In this document: piece after piece, positions 45,743 to 54,044 of the stretch
Numbering within the stretch: the stretch's first letter is position 1
Layout of the letters: each line of letters starts with the position of its first letter
Source: Brevundimonas sp. Root1279
Lineage (GTDB): Bacteria > Pseudomonadota > Alphaproteobacteria > Caulobacterales > Caulobacteraceae
Direction: 5' to 3'
Length of the DNA: 64,000 nucleotides
Assembly: GCF_001425945.1 (NCBI RefSeq)
Contig: NZ_LMEB01000006.1
Span: forward strand, 344,517-408,516
Translations under genes and position numbers: made by a program
The notes under the pieces: model-generated
Database searches by the model: none
What the model was told of the DNA's origin: nothing
The model's input: the letters and a program-made list of their open reading frames with translations, nothing else

Positions 45743-45877
45743 CCGCTCATCCCCGCGAAAGCGGGGACCCAGTCCTGTCCAGCGTGACGCCTGCGCCTCA
45801 GGACTAACGACTGACGTCCAATCGGACAACGGTCGTCACCCAAAGCACTGGGTCCCCGCTTTCGCGGGGATGAGCGG
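45743..45877. repeat. Inverted pair of REP-like palindromic elements (BIME-like)
   Basis: A 31-base sequence at 45743-45773 recurs as its exact reverse complement at 45847-45877, 73 bases apart. Each copy contains its own hairpin CCCCGC-GAAA-GCGGGG with a GAAA tetraloop. This is the layout of a bacterial interspersed mosaic element; it fills almost the whole ruvA-ruvB gap. Confidence 0.85.
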
Positions 45878-45887
45878 GAGAGAAAAA

Positions 45888-46505
45888 TCACCGCCCCAAC
45901 TCCTGAAGCGCCGCGCGGATCACGGCCGACAGCTCGGCCTCGTCGCCCAGGCGGATCAGCGCCTGGTCGACGGCGCGGCGGGCGTTGACCTCGGCCACGC
46001 CGAGCCCGAGCAGGGCCGACACGGCCTCGCCGGTGATGCTGGGAACGGGCGCGGCCGCCTCGACGTGCACGCCCGGCGCGCTCGGCGTGAAGGAGGTGTC
46101 GCCCAGCGACTTTCCCTTCAACTCGGTGACGATGCGCAGGGCCAGCTTGGGACCGACGCCGTTGGCGCGGCCGACCGCGGCCTTGTCGTCGCGCGCCACC
46201 GCCGAGGCCAGTTCGTCGGGCGGCAGCACGTCGAGTACGCCGAGCGCGGCCTTGGGCCCGACGCCCTGGATGGCCAGCAGGGTGGTGAAGGCGCGGCGCT
46301 CGTCGCGGGTCAGGAAGCCGTACAGTCGCGGCCCGGCGTCCTCGCTCCACTGTGAATGGACGTGCACCGTGGCCTCGTCGCCCGGCGCCGGCAGGCGCTG
46401 CAGGGTGCGGGCGCCGCAGGACACCACATAGCCGACCCCGGCGCAGTCGATCAGGCAGTGGTCCTGCTCGACCTCGGCCAGCACCCCCCTCAGTCGACCG
46501 ATCAT
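45888..46505 (-). CDS. ruvA: Holliday junction DNA-binding protein RuvA
   Basis: 205 residues. Domain I is an OB fold (about 1-64; [20 protein letters not shown]), domain II has two helix-hairpin-helix motifs ([40 protein letters not shown]), and domain III (about 150-205; [20 protein letters not shown]) contacts RuvB. RuvA tetramers hold the four-way junction. The start at 46505 overlaps the ruvC stop (ATGA, 46502-46505). Confidence 0.98.
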   Translation of the reverse strand: MIGRLRGVLAEVEQDHCLIDCAGVGYVVSCGARTLQRLPAPGDEATVHVHSQWSEDAGPRLYGFLTRDERRAFTTLLAIQGVGPKAALGVLDVLPPDELASAVARDDKAAVGRANGVGPKLALRIVTELKGKSLGDTSFTPSAPGVHVEAAAPVPSITGEAVSALLGLGVAEVNARRAVDQALIRLGDEAELSAVIRAALQELGR

Positions 46506-47017
46506 GCCGCGCCTTTCAGGGTTTCGAGCAGGGCCCGCTTGCGCAGCTGGGCATGGGTGATGGCCACAGCCAGGGCGTCCGCGGCGTCGGCCTTGGCGTC
46601 GCCGGACTGGGGCAGCAGGCGTTTGACCATGAAGGCGATCTGGCCCTTGTCTGCGTGGCCGGCCCCGACCACCGCCTTCTTGATCAGGGTCGGCGAATAC
46701 TCCGCGACCGGCAGGCCGCATTTGGCGGGCGCCAGCATGACGGCGGCGCGGGCGTGGCCCAGCTTGAGGGTCGATGACGGGTTCACGTTGACGAACACCT
46801 CCTCGATCGCCGCCTCGTCGCAGCCGTAGTCGGCGCAGACGGCGCCGACGGCGTCGAGAAGATGCAGCAGCCGCTCGCTGAACGGAGCGATCTCCGAGGG
46901 CGTCACCACCCCGTGCGCGATCCAACGCAGGCGCGAACCCTCGGCCTCGATCACGCCCCATCCGGTGCGCCGCAGACCGGGGTCCAGCCCCAGGATTCGA
47001 GTCGCTTCGTTCGCCAT
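46502..47017 (-). CDS. ruvC: Holliday junction resolvase RuvC
   Basis: 171 residues of the RNase H-like resolvase fold. Acidic catalytic residues: Asp in [14 protein letters not shown] (about 10), Glu in AAIEEVFVN (about 69), and the Asp pair in [16 protein letters not shown] (about 145-150). RuvC cuts the junction moved by Ruv[10 protein letters not shown] at 47017 is chosen as start; 12 in-frame codons upstream lack support. ruvC normally follows yebC, but here yebC is at 54533, 7.5 kb away. Confidence 0.97.
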   Translation of the reverse strand: MANEATRILGLDPGLRRTGWGVIEAEGSRLRWIAHGVVTPSEIAPFSERLLHLLDAVGAVCADYGCDEAAIEEVFVNVNPSSTLKLGHARAAVMLAPAKCGLPVAEYSPTLIKKAVVGAGHADKGQIAFMVKRLLPQSGDAKADAADALAVAITHAQLRKRALLETLKGAA

Positions 47018-47083
47018 CCGTTCCGTTATTGCCGATAGATGGCTAACGGACAATGACTAGGCCGGCTGGTGGGCCTCCACGCT

Positions 47084-47950
47084 TCAAACAGTCGCGACGC
47101 GGACCAGCCAATTGGCCAGCGAAAAACCGATCGTCGTGAACGTAAAGGCCAGCGCTAATCCATAGACGACTACCGTTGAAACTCCCTCCCAGATCCAAAA
47201 GGAAAACCATCGATCCCGGTACATGCGCTTGTTCAGCCGAATCCGATCCGCGGCCCTCAACGCATACGTTTGAAGGTCTTTGGAATGACGGTTGAGCGCG
47301 TTCTGGGATGCTTCGACCCTATCTAGGTCGCGAGAAACCCCAGCAATCTTCTCAAGTGCGGCCATTCGAAACTTGTTCTGCTGATCCGCGACCATCGCCG
47401 CGAACTCCTCATCGACTCCTTGCCGTATCGCGGGATCAGGATGATTCCGGCGGATCGCCGTTTGCGACGAGAAATTCTCGTAGTGCCCCGCCATGAGGGC
47501 CTCTCCACGACTTGGATCGGCGACATCCAAAAACGCATCGTTCAAACGATCTGGTAGCGCAGAAACGAGCTCAGCGAAGTCCTTTTGGTTCGCGTCCAAC
47601 GCTTCCGAATGATCTTGGAGCGCTTGCGCCACCGAGCGCACTTGGACTTCGTAACTGGCGAGCTTGGAGGCATCCATCAGGTCGGCATTGGAACGATGGG
47701 CGGCCCAGAATTGATGAACAAAGCCCCAGAAGTAATAGGTGGCTGCCGCGAATAATGCGGCTCGAAGCATGATTGGCGACGCCCCTTCCAAGCCAGCGGC
47801 ACCCTTTACCGCGTCAATCGCTTCAGCCAGGCCGGTGGTCGAGCCCAAGACAACCAGCGAGCCTGAAAGCAGCATCACCGTGCGCTTGATGCGGTGGAAG
47901 GCGTCACTCAGCTCGAGTTCGACCGGTGTCGGCTTGTTCTCAGCACTCAC
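47084..47950 (-). CDS. Orphan membrane protein of lower GC content, unknown function
   Basis: 288 residues from GTG at 47950 (GGAGCGGGAC upstream; start uncertain). Two membrane spans near the N-terminus (about 24-42 and 59-80), a long soluble helical middle (about 85-245) with coiled-coil character (EKIAGVSRDLDRVEASQNAL), and a C-terminal span (about 255-280). Hand count of 180 bases (47101-47280) gives about 53% GC against about 65-67% in samples from flanking genes, suggesting horizontal transfer. It stands between ruvC and the MarR/MFS genes, outside any conserved operon. No known domain was recognised; similar TM - coiled-coil - TM layouts occur in several unrelated membrane-sensing proteins. 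Confidence 0.72.
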   Translation of the reverse strand: MSAENKPTPVELELSDAFHRIKRTVMLLSGSLVVLGSTTGLAEAIDAVKGAAGLEGASPIMLRAALFAAATYYFWGFVHQFWAAHRSNADLMDASKLASYEVQVRSVAQALQDHSEALDANQKDFAELVSALPDRLNDAFLDVADPSRGEALMAGHYENFSSQTAIRRNHPDPAIRQGVDEEFAAMVADQQNKFRMAALEKIAGVSRDLDRVEASQNALNRHSKDLQTYALRAADRIRLNKRMYRDRWFSFWIWEGVSTVVVYGLALAFTFTTIGFSLANWLVRVATV

Positions 47951-48023
47951 TGCGTCCCGCTCCGACCGAATCGTCCACCCGATTTCAATCAGCTTGGATA
48001 GTGACGCTCCGTCAAGCAACGCA

Positions 48024-48060
48024 TTGCATATGCAACAAGCGAGGCGTATTGCATATGCAA
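48024..48060 (+). promoter_or_regulatory. MarR promoter with twin palindromic operators
   Basis: Two identical perfect palindromes TTGCATATGCAA at 48024-48035 and 48049-48060, 25 bases apart centre to centre. The first supplies a -35 (TTGCAT, 48024-48029) and the second overlaps a -10 (TATTGC, 48047-48052) at 17-base spacing. The predicted transcription start falls at the A of the ATG (48060). Confidence 0.65.
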
Positions 48061-48473
48061 TGTCCGACGATCTCCCCTGCGTCTGCGGTCGGTTGCGCCG
48101 CACCTCCCGCGCCCTCACCCGCCTCTACGACGAGGCCCTGGCGCCGACCGGCCTGACCGTCACCCAGTTCTCGGTGATGCGCACCCTCGGCCGCCTTGAG
48201 CACCCGAACCTGGCCGAGCTGGCCGAGGCTACGGCGCACGAGAAAAGCGCCCTGTGGCGTACCCTTCAGCCGCTGGTGAAGAAGGGCTGGGTCGCCTCCG
48301 CGCCGGTCGCCGGCAAGCGCGGCGGGCGGCTGGCGGTCACAGACGTCGGCCGCGGCAAGCTGGAGGAGGCCATGCCCGGCTGGCGCGCCGCCCAGGCCCG
48401 GGTCAGCGAGACCCTCGGCCCGCGCGAGGCCGCCCTGATCGAACTGCTGTCGGAGGTCGAGGCCCATGTCTGA
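48060..48473 (+). CDS. MarR-family transcriptional regulator
   Basis: 137 residues: N- and C-terminal dimerisation helices around a winged helix-turn-helix (about 48-100; HPNLAELAEATAHEKSALWRTL with recognition helix, wing GKRGGRLAVTDVGR). It overlaps the MFS transporter gene by 8 bases, the standard layout of a drug- or phenolic-responsive regulator/exporter pair. Two perfect palindromes at and before its start codon are the likely autorepression sites. No Shine-Dalgarno sequence is properly placed; the mRNA may be leaderless. Confidence 0.93.
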   Translation: MSDDLPCVCGRLRRTSRALTRLYDEALAPTGLTVTQFSVMRTLGRLEHPNLAELAEATAHEKSALWRTLQPLVKKGWVASAPVAGKRGGRLAVTDVGRGKLEEAMPGWRAAQARVSETLGPREAALIELLSEVEAHV

Positions 48474-49707
48474 CGCCGCTATCATTCCGCCCGCCAAGCT
48501 CTCCAACCGCGCCTGGATCATGATCCTGGCGGGGGCCTTCATCGTCACCCTGTCGATGGGCGTGCGGCAGGCCTTCGGCCTGTTCCTGACTCCGTTGGGG
48601 CTGGACCTGGAGGTCGACCGCCAGACCTTCGGCCTGATCGTGGCCGCCCAGAACCTGCTGTTCGGGGTGATGCAGCCCTTCGTCGGCGCCTGGGCGGACA
48701 AGCATGGGGCGGGCAAGGTCGCCGTCGTCGGCGCGGCGGTCTACGCGGCCGGCCTGCTGATCGCCGCCACCGCCGCCAGCGCGCTCGGCCTGGCCATCGG
48801 CTTCGGCGCCCTGGTCGGCCTGGCCATGGCGGGCTGCACCTTCACCGTCATCCTCGGCGCCGTCGGCAAGATCGTGCCCGCCGAGAAGCGCACCCTGGCC
48901 TTCGGCTTGGTCACCGCCGGCGGCTCGCTCGGCCAGTTCCTGGTCGTGCCCGCCGCGCAGGGCCTGCTCGACGCGCTGGACTGGCGCCTGACCCTGTTCG
49001 CCCTCGCCGGCCTGATCGCCCTGATCGCGCCCCTGGCCCTCGGCGTCGCCGGCAAGCCGCCTGCCGCCCTCGGTCAGGACGACGGTCCGCCGATCCGCGA
49101 GGCCCTGCGCGAGGCCTTCGCCCACCCGTCCTTCTGGCTGCTCAACGCCGGCTTCTTCGTCTGCGGCTTCCACATCGCCTTCGTCGGCACCCACCTGCCC
49201 GCCTACATCCGCGACGAGGGCCTGCCGGCGCAGACCGGCGCCTACGCCCTGGCCCTGATCGGACTGTTCAACATCGCCGGCTCCTGGCTGTGGGGCGCCT
49301 GGGGTTCGAAGCGGTCGAAGAAGGGCCTGCTGGGCCTGCTCTACGCCCTGCGCGGCGTTGCCATCGCCATCTTCCTGGTCGTTCCGCTTTCGTCGATGAG
49401 CGTGCTGATCTTCGCCGCCGCCTTCGGCTTCCTGTGGCTCGGGACCGTGCCCCTGACCAACGGCCTGGTCGCCCAGATCTACGGCCTCAGGCACCTGTCG
49501 GCCCTCGGCGGCATCGTCTTCCTGAGCCATCAGGTGGGAGCCTTCCTCGGCGCCTGGCTGGCGGGCCTGGCCTTCGACGCCACAGGCTCCTACGGCCCGA
49601 TCTGGATCGCCTCGATCGCGCTCGGCTTCATGGCCGCGGCGGTCAATCTGCCGATCCGCGAGGCCCCGATCAGCCGCGCCGCGCCTGTTCCGGTCGCCGC
49701 CGAATGA
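48466..49707 (+). CDS. MFS transporter
   Basis: 413 residues with 12 predicted membrane spans in two halves. The loop 2-3 motif appears as GAWADKHGAGKVAVVG (about 78-93), and MGVRQAFGLFLTPL marks TM1-2. By sequence feel it belongs to the group that moves organic anions or drugs (oxalate/formate-antiporter-like or monocarboxylate-like), but no substrate can be fixed. Co-encoded with the MarR regulator (8-base overlap) and coupled to a 39-residue membrane peptide (ATGA at its stop). Confidence 0.9.
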   Translation: MSDAAIIPPAKLSNRAWIMILAGAFIVTLSMGVRQAFGLFLTPLGLDLEVDRQTFGLIVAAQNLLFGVMQPFVGAWADKHGAGKVAVVGAAVYAAGLLIAATAASALGLAIGFGALVGLAMAGCTFTVILGAVGKIVPAEKRTLAFGLVTAGGSLGQFLVVPAAQGLLDALDWRLTLFALAGLIALIAPLALGVAGKPPAALGQDDGPPIREALREAFAHPSFWLLNAGFFVCGFHIAFVGTHLPAYIRDEGLPAQTGAYALALIGLFNIAGSWLWGAWGSKRSKKGLLGLLYALRGVAIAIFLVVPLSSMSVLIFAAAFGFLWLGTVPLTNGLVAQIYGLRHLSALGGIVFLSHQVGAFLGAWLAGLAFDATGSYGPIWIASIALGFMAAAVNLPIREAPISRAAPVPVAAE

Positions 49708-49823
49708 CCCGAAAACTGGCCATCGGCGCTGCGATCGCCGCCGTCCTCGGCCTGGGCCTGTGGTTATGGAGCCGGCACGGGCTGGCGGTGTTCGTCGACG
49801 CCGCCATCGCCTTCTGCACCTGA
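49704..49823 (+). CDS. Mini membrane protein coupled to the MFS gene
   Basis: 39 residues: a basic start (MTRKL), one hydrophobic helix (about 5-23, AIGAAIAAVLGLGLWLW), a short SRHG turn and a second hydrophobic stretch ending in Cys-Thr. ATG overlaps the MFS stop codon (ATGA, 49704-49707). Small single-span proteins encoded directly after transporters often bind and regulate them, but this is inference. Coding status rests on coupling and composition alone. Confidence 0.55.
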   Translation: MTRKLAIGAAIAAVLGLGLWLWSRHGLAVFVDAAIAFCT

Positions 49824-49830
49824 CGTCAGA

Positions 49831-49902
49831 TCAGCGGCCGCAGCCCTTCAACCGCTCGTCGCGCAGATCCGGATCGATCGGCCCGATGCCGAGGCAGGTC
49901 AC
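49831..49902 (-). CDS. Possible 23-residue peptide or gene remnant
   Basis: GTG at 49902 with GAGGAG about 6 bases upstream opens a short frame reading VTCLGIGPIDPDLRDERL and ending GCGR. Composition is protein-like, with two Cys, but the frame upstream is closed by a stop after about 15 further codons. It could be a tiny gene, or the end of a decayed gene. The rest of 49824-49976 shows no feature. Confidence 0.25.
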   Translation of the reverse strand: MTCLGIGPIDPDLRDERLKGCGR

Positions 49903-49976
49903 GGTCGGCTCCTCGAAACGGCCAGCGCCTCGCGGCGGACGACGCAGTACAGCTCAGATCGGCTGCGGCCGCCCCC

Positions 49977-50666
49977 TTATTCGTCGCGCGGCATGACCGC
50001 GAACCCGGCCAACCCCTCCTCAGAGCCCAGTCGCCCGACCAGGCCGTCGATATCCATGGGCATCTGGCCCTTCACCTTCATGTGGTGCTCGTGCAGGGCG
50101 CCCTCCTGGGTGATGACGTGGCCGATGCGGACCGCCCTCATGCCCTCGGCGTGCAGCAGGTCGCGCAGGCGCGCCTCGCCCGGCGCCTGGCCGCGCTTCC
50201 ACTTCAGGGTCACGTCGACCACGCCGACGTGCGGCAGTTTGGCGTCGAGCAGGCGCAGCACGGCCAGCACCGCCAGGGTCGCACCCGCCCCGATCAGCGC
50301 CAGCTGCAGCATGCCGACCCCGAACAGCACCCCGATCGCCGAGGTCACCCACAACGAGGCCGCGGTGGTCAGGCCGTGGACCGAGAAGCCCTCCCGGAAG
50401 ATGACCCCGGCGCAGAGGAAGCCGATGCCGGTCAGCAGGCCGTGCGACATCCGGGTCGGGTCGATGACCACGTTCTGGCCGGTCAGCGCGTAGAAGGCCC
50501 AGGTCGCCTGATGCATCGCCGCCAGCATCAGGAGGCAGGAGGTCAGGCAGACCAGGATGTGGGTCCGGAAGCCTGCGGGATGACCATGGTAGGTGCGCTC
50601 GACCCCGATTAGCCCGCCCGCCGTCATGGCCGCGGCCACCGGCCAGACCAGGTCCCAGTTGATCAC
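49977..50666 (-). CDS. MgtC/SapB-family membrane protein, copy 1
   Basis: 229 residues: four or five N-terminal membrane spans (about 1-125) with the family signature [40 protein letters not shown] and [16 protein letters not shown], then a cytosolic ACT-like C-terminal domain (about 145-229). MgtC proteins aid growth at low Mg2+ and in macrophages; the environmental homologues are less understood. It lies just downstream of a second copy (50735-51433) on the same strand. Confidence 0.92.
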   Translation of the reverse strand: MINWDLVWPVAAAMTAGGLIGVERTYHGHPAGFRTHILVCLTSCLLMLAAMHQATWAFYALTGQNVVIDPTRMSHGLLTGIGFLCAGVIFREGFSVHGLTTAASLWVTSAIGVLFGVGMLQLALIGAGATLAVLAVLRLLDAKLPHVGVVDVTLKWKRGQAPGEARLRDLLHAEGMRAVRIGHVITQEGALHEHHMKVKGQMPMDIDGLVGRLGSEEGLAGFAVMPRDE

Positions 50667-50734
50667 AAAATTCGCTCCGCCGACTGATCGAATCAGGAGC
50701 GTAGGCCCGGCTCCGCCGGCGGATCAAGCAAAGC

Positions 50735-51433
50735 TCAGTCGTCGCGGGGGTCCAGGGCGTAGCCGATCACCCCGTCGATGGTGCGGAGGCGCGCCGCCAA
50801 GGCCTTCATCGCCGCCTCGTCGGCCAGCTTCAGACGGAAGCAGCGACGCACCGCGGCCCCCGCCTCGATCAGCTCGATCCGATCGGCGCGGCGGGCGGGG
50901 TCAAACGCGGCGAGCGCCGCCTCGACCGCCGCCTCGGCCTCCACGGCCTCGCGCCGCCAGGTCACTTCAGCATCGACCACCGCCTCCTGCGGCAACCGTT
51001 TGCTGACCAACCGCAAGGCCACCAGAATGGCCACGGTCAGCAGCGTGCCGGTCGCGCCGAGCAAGAACAGCCCGGCTCCGAACAGCAGGCCGAGCGCAGA
51101 CGTGATCCACAGGCTCGCCGCCGTGGTCAGGCCATGGATCGAGAAACCGGCGCGGAAGATCACCCCGGCGCACAGGAAGCCGATGCCGGTCAGCACCCCG
51201 TGCGCCAATCGCGCCGGGTCGGTCACGATGTTGGCCCCGTCCAGGACGCTGAAGCGCCACGCCCCCTGCGACACCGCCGCCTCCATCAGCAGGGCCGAGG
51301 CCAGGCAGACCAGGATGTGGGTGCGCAAGCCGGCGGCGCGGCCCCGCCACTCGCGCTCGAAGCCGATCAGGCCGCCCGCCACCATGGCGGCGAGCAACGG
51401 CAGGACGAAACCGGGCAGGTCGTTCAGATCCAT
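50735..51433 (-). CDS. MgtC/SapB-family membrane protein, copy 2
   Basis: 232 residues with the same layout as its neighbour: [39 protein letters not shown] and [16 protein letters not shown] in the membrane part, and a diverged C-terminal domain (about 148-232). The two copies are tandem and in one orientation, 68 bases apart. The conserved membrane half and diverged cytosolic half suggest functional specialisation after duplication. The original substrate or partner is unknown. Confidence 0.92.
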   Translation of the reverse strand: MDLNDLPGFVLPLLAAMVAGGLIGFEREWRGRAAGLRTHILVCLASALLMEAAVSQGAWRFSVLDGANIVTDPARLAHGVLTGIGFLCAGVIFRAGFSIHGLTTAASLWITSALGLLFGAGLFLLGATGTLLTVAILVALRLVSKRLPQEAVVDAEVTWRREAVEAEAAVEAALAAFDPARRADRIELIEAGAAVRRCFRLKLADEAAMKALAARLRTIDGVIGYALDPRDD

Positions 51434-51469
51434 GCCCGACCAACGACAGCCAGGCTTGGCGGTTCCGGT

Positions 51470-52144
51470 TCAGGCGGCTGGGGGCTCCGGTTCGACCGGG
51501 TCCGGATCGGTGAAGGGCTCTGACGGCGGCGCCGACGCCTCGGCCGGCGGAACGCCCGTCGGGATCGAAGGCGTCTGCGTTCCGGGCTTCGGTCGGAAGT
51601 CGAATTCCAGGCTGAATCCCACCGGGACCTCCTGGTACTCGTCGCCGACCTGCATGGGCCGCAGCCTGACGCGATCCAGCTGCGGCAGTATCGCCCGCGC
51701 CAGGCCGGACCCGGCGGGCCGCTCGGTCGCCTTGCAGTCATGAAGCCGGCCGTCGATCCCCGCCGTGCACCGGAACTCGACCTCAAGGCGCCGATCGTGG
51801 AAGCCCGGTGCGAGCTCGGTGCGTGAAATCGTATACGTCGGCTCCGACAACCATTCGACTGAACGGTAGGCCAGGCTGGTCGGCGCGACGGTCTCGCCCA
51901 CAGGCCGCGTCTTCGGCGTCGGGGCCACAGCGACCGGCAAGGCTCGCTCCGCCGCCTCCCGCGCCAGCCGCGCAGACTCCCGGGCAGCCCGGACCGGCGC
52001 CTGCACCCGCCACTGCTCGGCGAGATACGCCAGCGACACCGCGCTGCCCGCGACCATCACCAGAGCCAGCACGAGGCCGGGCGCCAGCCTGCGCCAATCG
52101 CGATGCTGCTCCACCTCAGGCGCTGTGTGTCGATAGTCGTGCAT
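51470..52144 (-). CDS. Membrane-anchored protein with TonB-C-like domain
   Basis: 224 residues. One membrane span (about 23-42), an Ala/Arg-rich periplasmic helix (about 48-68), then a TonB C-terminal-like domain (about 90-190) with VEFRCTAGIDGRLHDC and LRPMQVGDEYQEVPVGFSLEFDF, and a Pro/Glu-rich tail. The two Cys of the CTAGIDGRLHDC pattern are typical of TonB_C-like proteins of Caulobacterales. The gene at 54045 is of the same type. ATG at 52144 has GGGGGA upstream. No TolQ/ExbB partner is adjacent, so energy coupling is uncertain. Confidence 0.8.
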   Translation of the reverse strand: MHDYRHTAPEVEQHRDWRRLAPGLVLALVMVAGSAVSLAYLAEQWRVQAPVRAARESARLAREAAERALPVAVAPTPKTRPVGETVAPTSLAYRSVEWLSEPTYTISRTELAPGFHDRRLEVEFRCTAGIDGRLHDCKATERPAGSGLARAILPQLDRVRLRPMQVGDEYQEVPVGFSLEFDFRPKPGTQTPSIPTGVPPAEASAPPSEPFTDPDPVEPEPPAA

Positions 52145-52246
52145 GTGGTCCCCCGCCCCCAATTCCGCGCCTCGGCCTCCGATTGCAACAGAGGCGACAG
52201 GGCCGCGGCGTCGCGCTAGCCTCCTTCGCTGTCGGGAGGAAGCCCA

Positions 52247-53665
52247 ATGTCGAAATCCACCGCCCTCGCAGGCCTCGTCCTGCTCGCCGTCGCCACGCCT
52301 GCGCTCGCCGAGGACCCTTCGCCCCGCGCGGATCAGCTGGCGTTCCGCGACCTCTATGAGGAGTTGATCGAGACCAACACCACCCTGTCCGAGGGGAGCT
52401 GCACCCTGGCCTCCGAGCGCATGGCCGCCCGCCTGCTCGACGCCGGCCTGCCCGCCGCCGACGTGCGCGTGCTGGCCAGTCCGGACCGGCCCAAGGACGG
52501 CAATCTGGCCGCCGTGCTGCATGGCTCGGACCCGACCGCCGAGCCGATCCTGCTGCTGGCCCACATCGACGTGGTCGAGGCGCGCCGCGAGGACTGGGAC
52601 CGCGACCCCTTCACCCTGGTCGAGGAGGGCGGCTATTTCTACGCCCGTGGCGCCCATGACGACAAAGCCCAGGCGGCAATCTGGGTCGACACCTTGGCGC
52701 GGCTGAAACAGCAGGGCTTCACGCCCCGTCGCGACATCAAGATCGCCCTGACCTGCGGAGAAGAGACCTCCGACACCTGGAACGGCGTCGAATGGCTGCT
52801 CGAACATCACCCCGACGCTCTGCGCGCCGGCTTCGCGCTGAACGAAGGCGCGCGCGGGCGGCTCGACACCGAGGGCGACCGCGTCGCCCTGGACGTCCAG
52901 GCCGGTGAGAAAATCTACCAGGACTACCGGCTCGAGGTGACGAATCCCGGCGGGCACTCCTCGCGTCCCTTGCCGGACAACGCCATCTATCGGCTGTCCA
53001 ACGCCCTGACCCGCCTTGAGGCCTACAGCTTTCCGACCGAGCCGAATCCGGCCGTGCAGGCCTATTTCACGGCCATGGCCGACGCCACGCCGGCCCACGC
53101 CGCTGACATGCGCCTGATCGCCGCCGCCGGGTCGCCCGACGTCCGTGAGGCGGCGGCGCAACGCCTGTCGGCCGCCGATCCGGCCTGGAACGCCGTCCTG
53201 CGCACCACCTGCGTGGCCACCATGGTCGACGCCGGCCACGCGCCCAACGCCCTGCCCCAGCGCGCCGTCGCCAACGTAAACTGCCGCATCCTGCCGGGTC
53301 ATGACCCGCACGACGTCCGCGCCGATCTCGAGCGCGTCCTGGCCGACCCCGGCGTCGTCGTCACCATGCCGGGCAAGATCGACCCGACCTCGCCGCCCCC
53401 GCCCCTCACGCCCGCCATCATGGAGCCGATCACCCGCGTCGCCGGCCAGATCTGGCCCGGCGTGCCGGTCGTCCCGTCCATGAGCCCGGGCGCCACCGAC
53501 GGCCGCTTCACCAACGCGGCCGGGATTCCGACCTATGGCATCCAGGGTCTGTTCGTCGACCCCGACGGCGCGGGCGTCCACGGCCTGAACGAGCGCATCC
53601 GCGTTCGTTCGCTCTACGAGGGCCGCGACTTCCTGTTCGAACTGGTGAAGGCGTACGCCGAATAG
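52247..53665 (+). CDS. Secreted M20-family metallopeptidase
   Basis: 472 residues. A signal peptide (about 1-21, ALAED) sends it to the periplasm. M20 zinc ligands and base: His in LLLAHIDVVEA (about 105), Asp in YARGAHDDKAQA (about 138), the Glu pair in TCGEETSD (about 172-173), and the C-terminal His in GVHGLNERIRV (about 444). The dimerisation (lid) domain is about 215-335, with NPGGHSSRP. It resembles the carboxypeptidase or dipeptidase group acting on small peptides. GGGAGGAAGCCCA precedes the ATG. No operon partners. Confidence 0.94.
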   Translation: MSKSTALAGLVLLAVATPALAEDPSPRADQLAFRDLYEELIETNTTLSEGSCTLASERMAARLLDAGLPAADVRVLASPDRPKDGNLAAVLHGSDPTAEPILLLAHIDVVEARREDWDRDPFTLVEEGGYFYARGAHDDKAQAAIWVDTLARLKQQGFTPRRDIKIALTCGEETSDTWNGVEWLLEHHPDALRAGFALNEGARGRLDTEGDRVALDVQAGEKIYQDYRLEVTNPGGHSSRPLPDNAIYRLSNALTRLEAYSFPTEPNPAVQAYFTAMADATPAHAADMRLIAAAGSPDVREAAAQRLSAADPAWNAVLRTTCVATMVDAGHAPNALPQRAVANVNCRILPGHDPHDVRADLERVLADPGVVVTMPGKIDPTSPPPPLTPAIMEPITRVAGQIWPGVPVVPSMSPGATDGRFTNAAGIPTYGIQGLFVDPDGAGVHGLNERIRVRSLYEGRDFLFELVKAYAE

Positions 53666-53704
53666 CCAACAGCCAAGCTTTTCAACGGCTTCGCTTCTAC
53701 CACC

Positions 53705-53756
53705 GACGGCCTAGGGTGTTTCCCCTAGGTCCCTAGCTCTGATGACCTAGACCGTC
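53705..53756. promoter_or_regulatory. Nested CCTAGG-type inverted repeats upstream of the 69-residue protein
   Basis: CCTAGGG (53710-53716) and CCCTAGG (53723-53729) form a 7-bp inverted repeat; further half-sites follow at 53731-53736 (CCCTAG) and 53746-53750 (CCTAG). Outer arms GACGGCCTAGG (53705-53715) and CCTAGACCGTC (53746-53756) pair at 10 of 11 positions. CTAG is rare in such genomes, so this cluster is probably an operator. Confidence 0.5.
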
Positions 53757-53817
53757 GAAACCCCTGAACAGCGGCTGATTCGCACGGCTATGCTTCGTCT
53801 GCGTGGAGGGATGCCGC

Positions 53818-54027
53818 ATGTCTGGAACCAAGGGCAACGTCAGGCTCGCCGGGGTGGCCTACGGCGCGCTCAAGACCGAGGTCGTCAGGGCCTGTTCGGG
53901 CCTGAGCAGCGACCAGATCACCGATCTGACCGAGAGCCTGCAGGCCATCCTGCGCCTGCGCCGACCCCGGGCGGCTGCGATGAGCGAGGGCGACAGCTGG
54001 CTGGGCATGGGCCAAGCCGCTGAATAA
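53818..54027 (+). CDS. Small hypothetical cytosolic protein
   Basis: 69 residues starting MSGTKGNVRLAG; GGAGGG lies 8 bases before ATG 53818, better than the GTG five codons upstream. It is helical with LSSDQITDLTESLQAILRLR (about 31-50). No known domain. It is preceded by a striking cluster of CCTAGG repeats (53705-53756), so it is probably specifically regulated, and lies tail to tail with the gene at 54045. Function unknown. Confidence 0.65.
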   Translation: MSGTKGNVRLAGVAYGALKTEVVRACSGLSSDQITDLTESLQAILRLRRPRAAAMSEGDSWLGMGQAAE

Positions 54028-54044
54028 GGGCGCCGAGGCGCTGT

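Noticed and set aside
45743..45877. Inverted repeats as ends of an insertion sequence
   Set aside because: Only 73 bases lie between the arms, with no transposase and no target duplication; a REP/BIME element fits better.
48024..48060. Twin palindromes as a possible CRISPR-like or attachment repeat
   Set aside because: Only two short copies at promoter spacing next to a MarR gene; operator function explains them.
53705..53756. CCTAGG repeats as a Rho-independent terminator for the peptidase gene
   Set aside because: The stem is short, there is no T run, and several spaced half-sites fit protein binding better.
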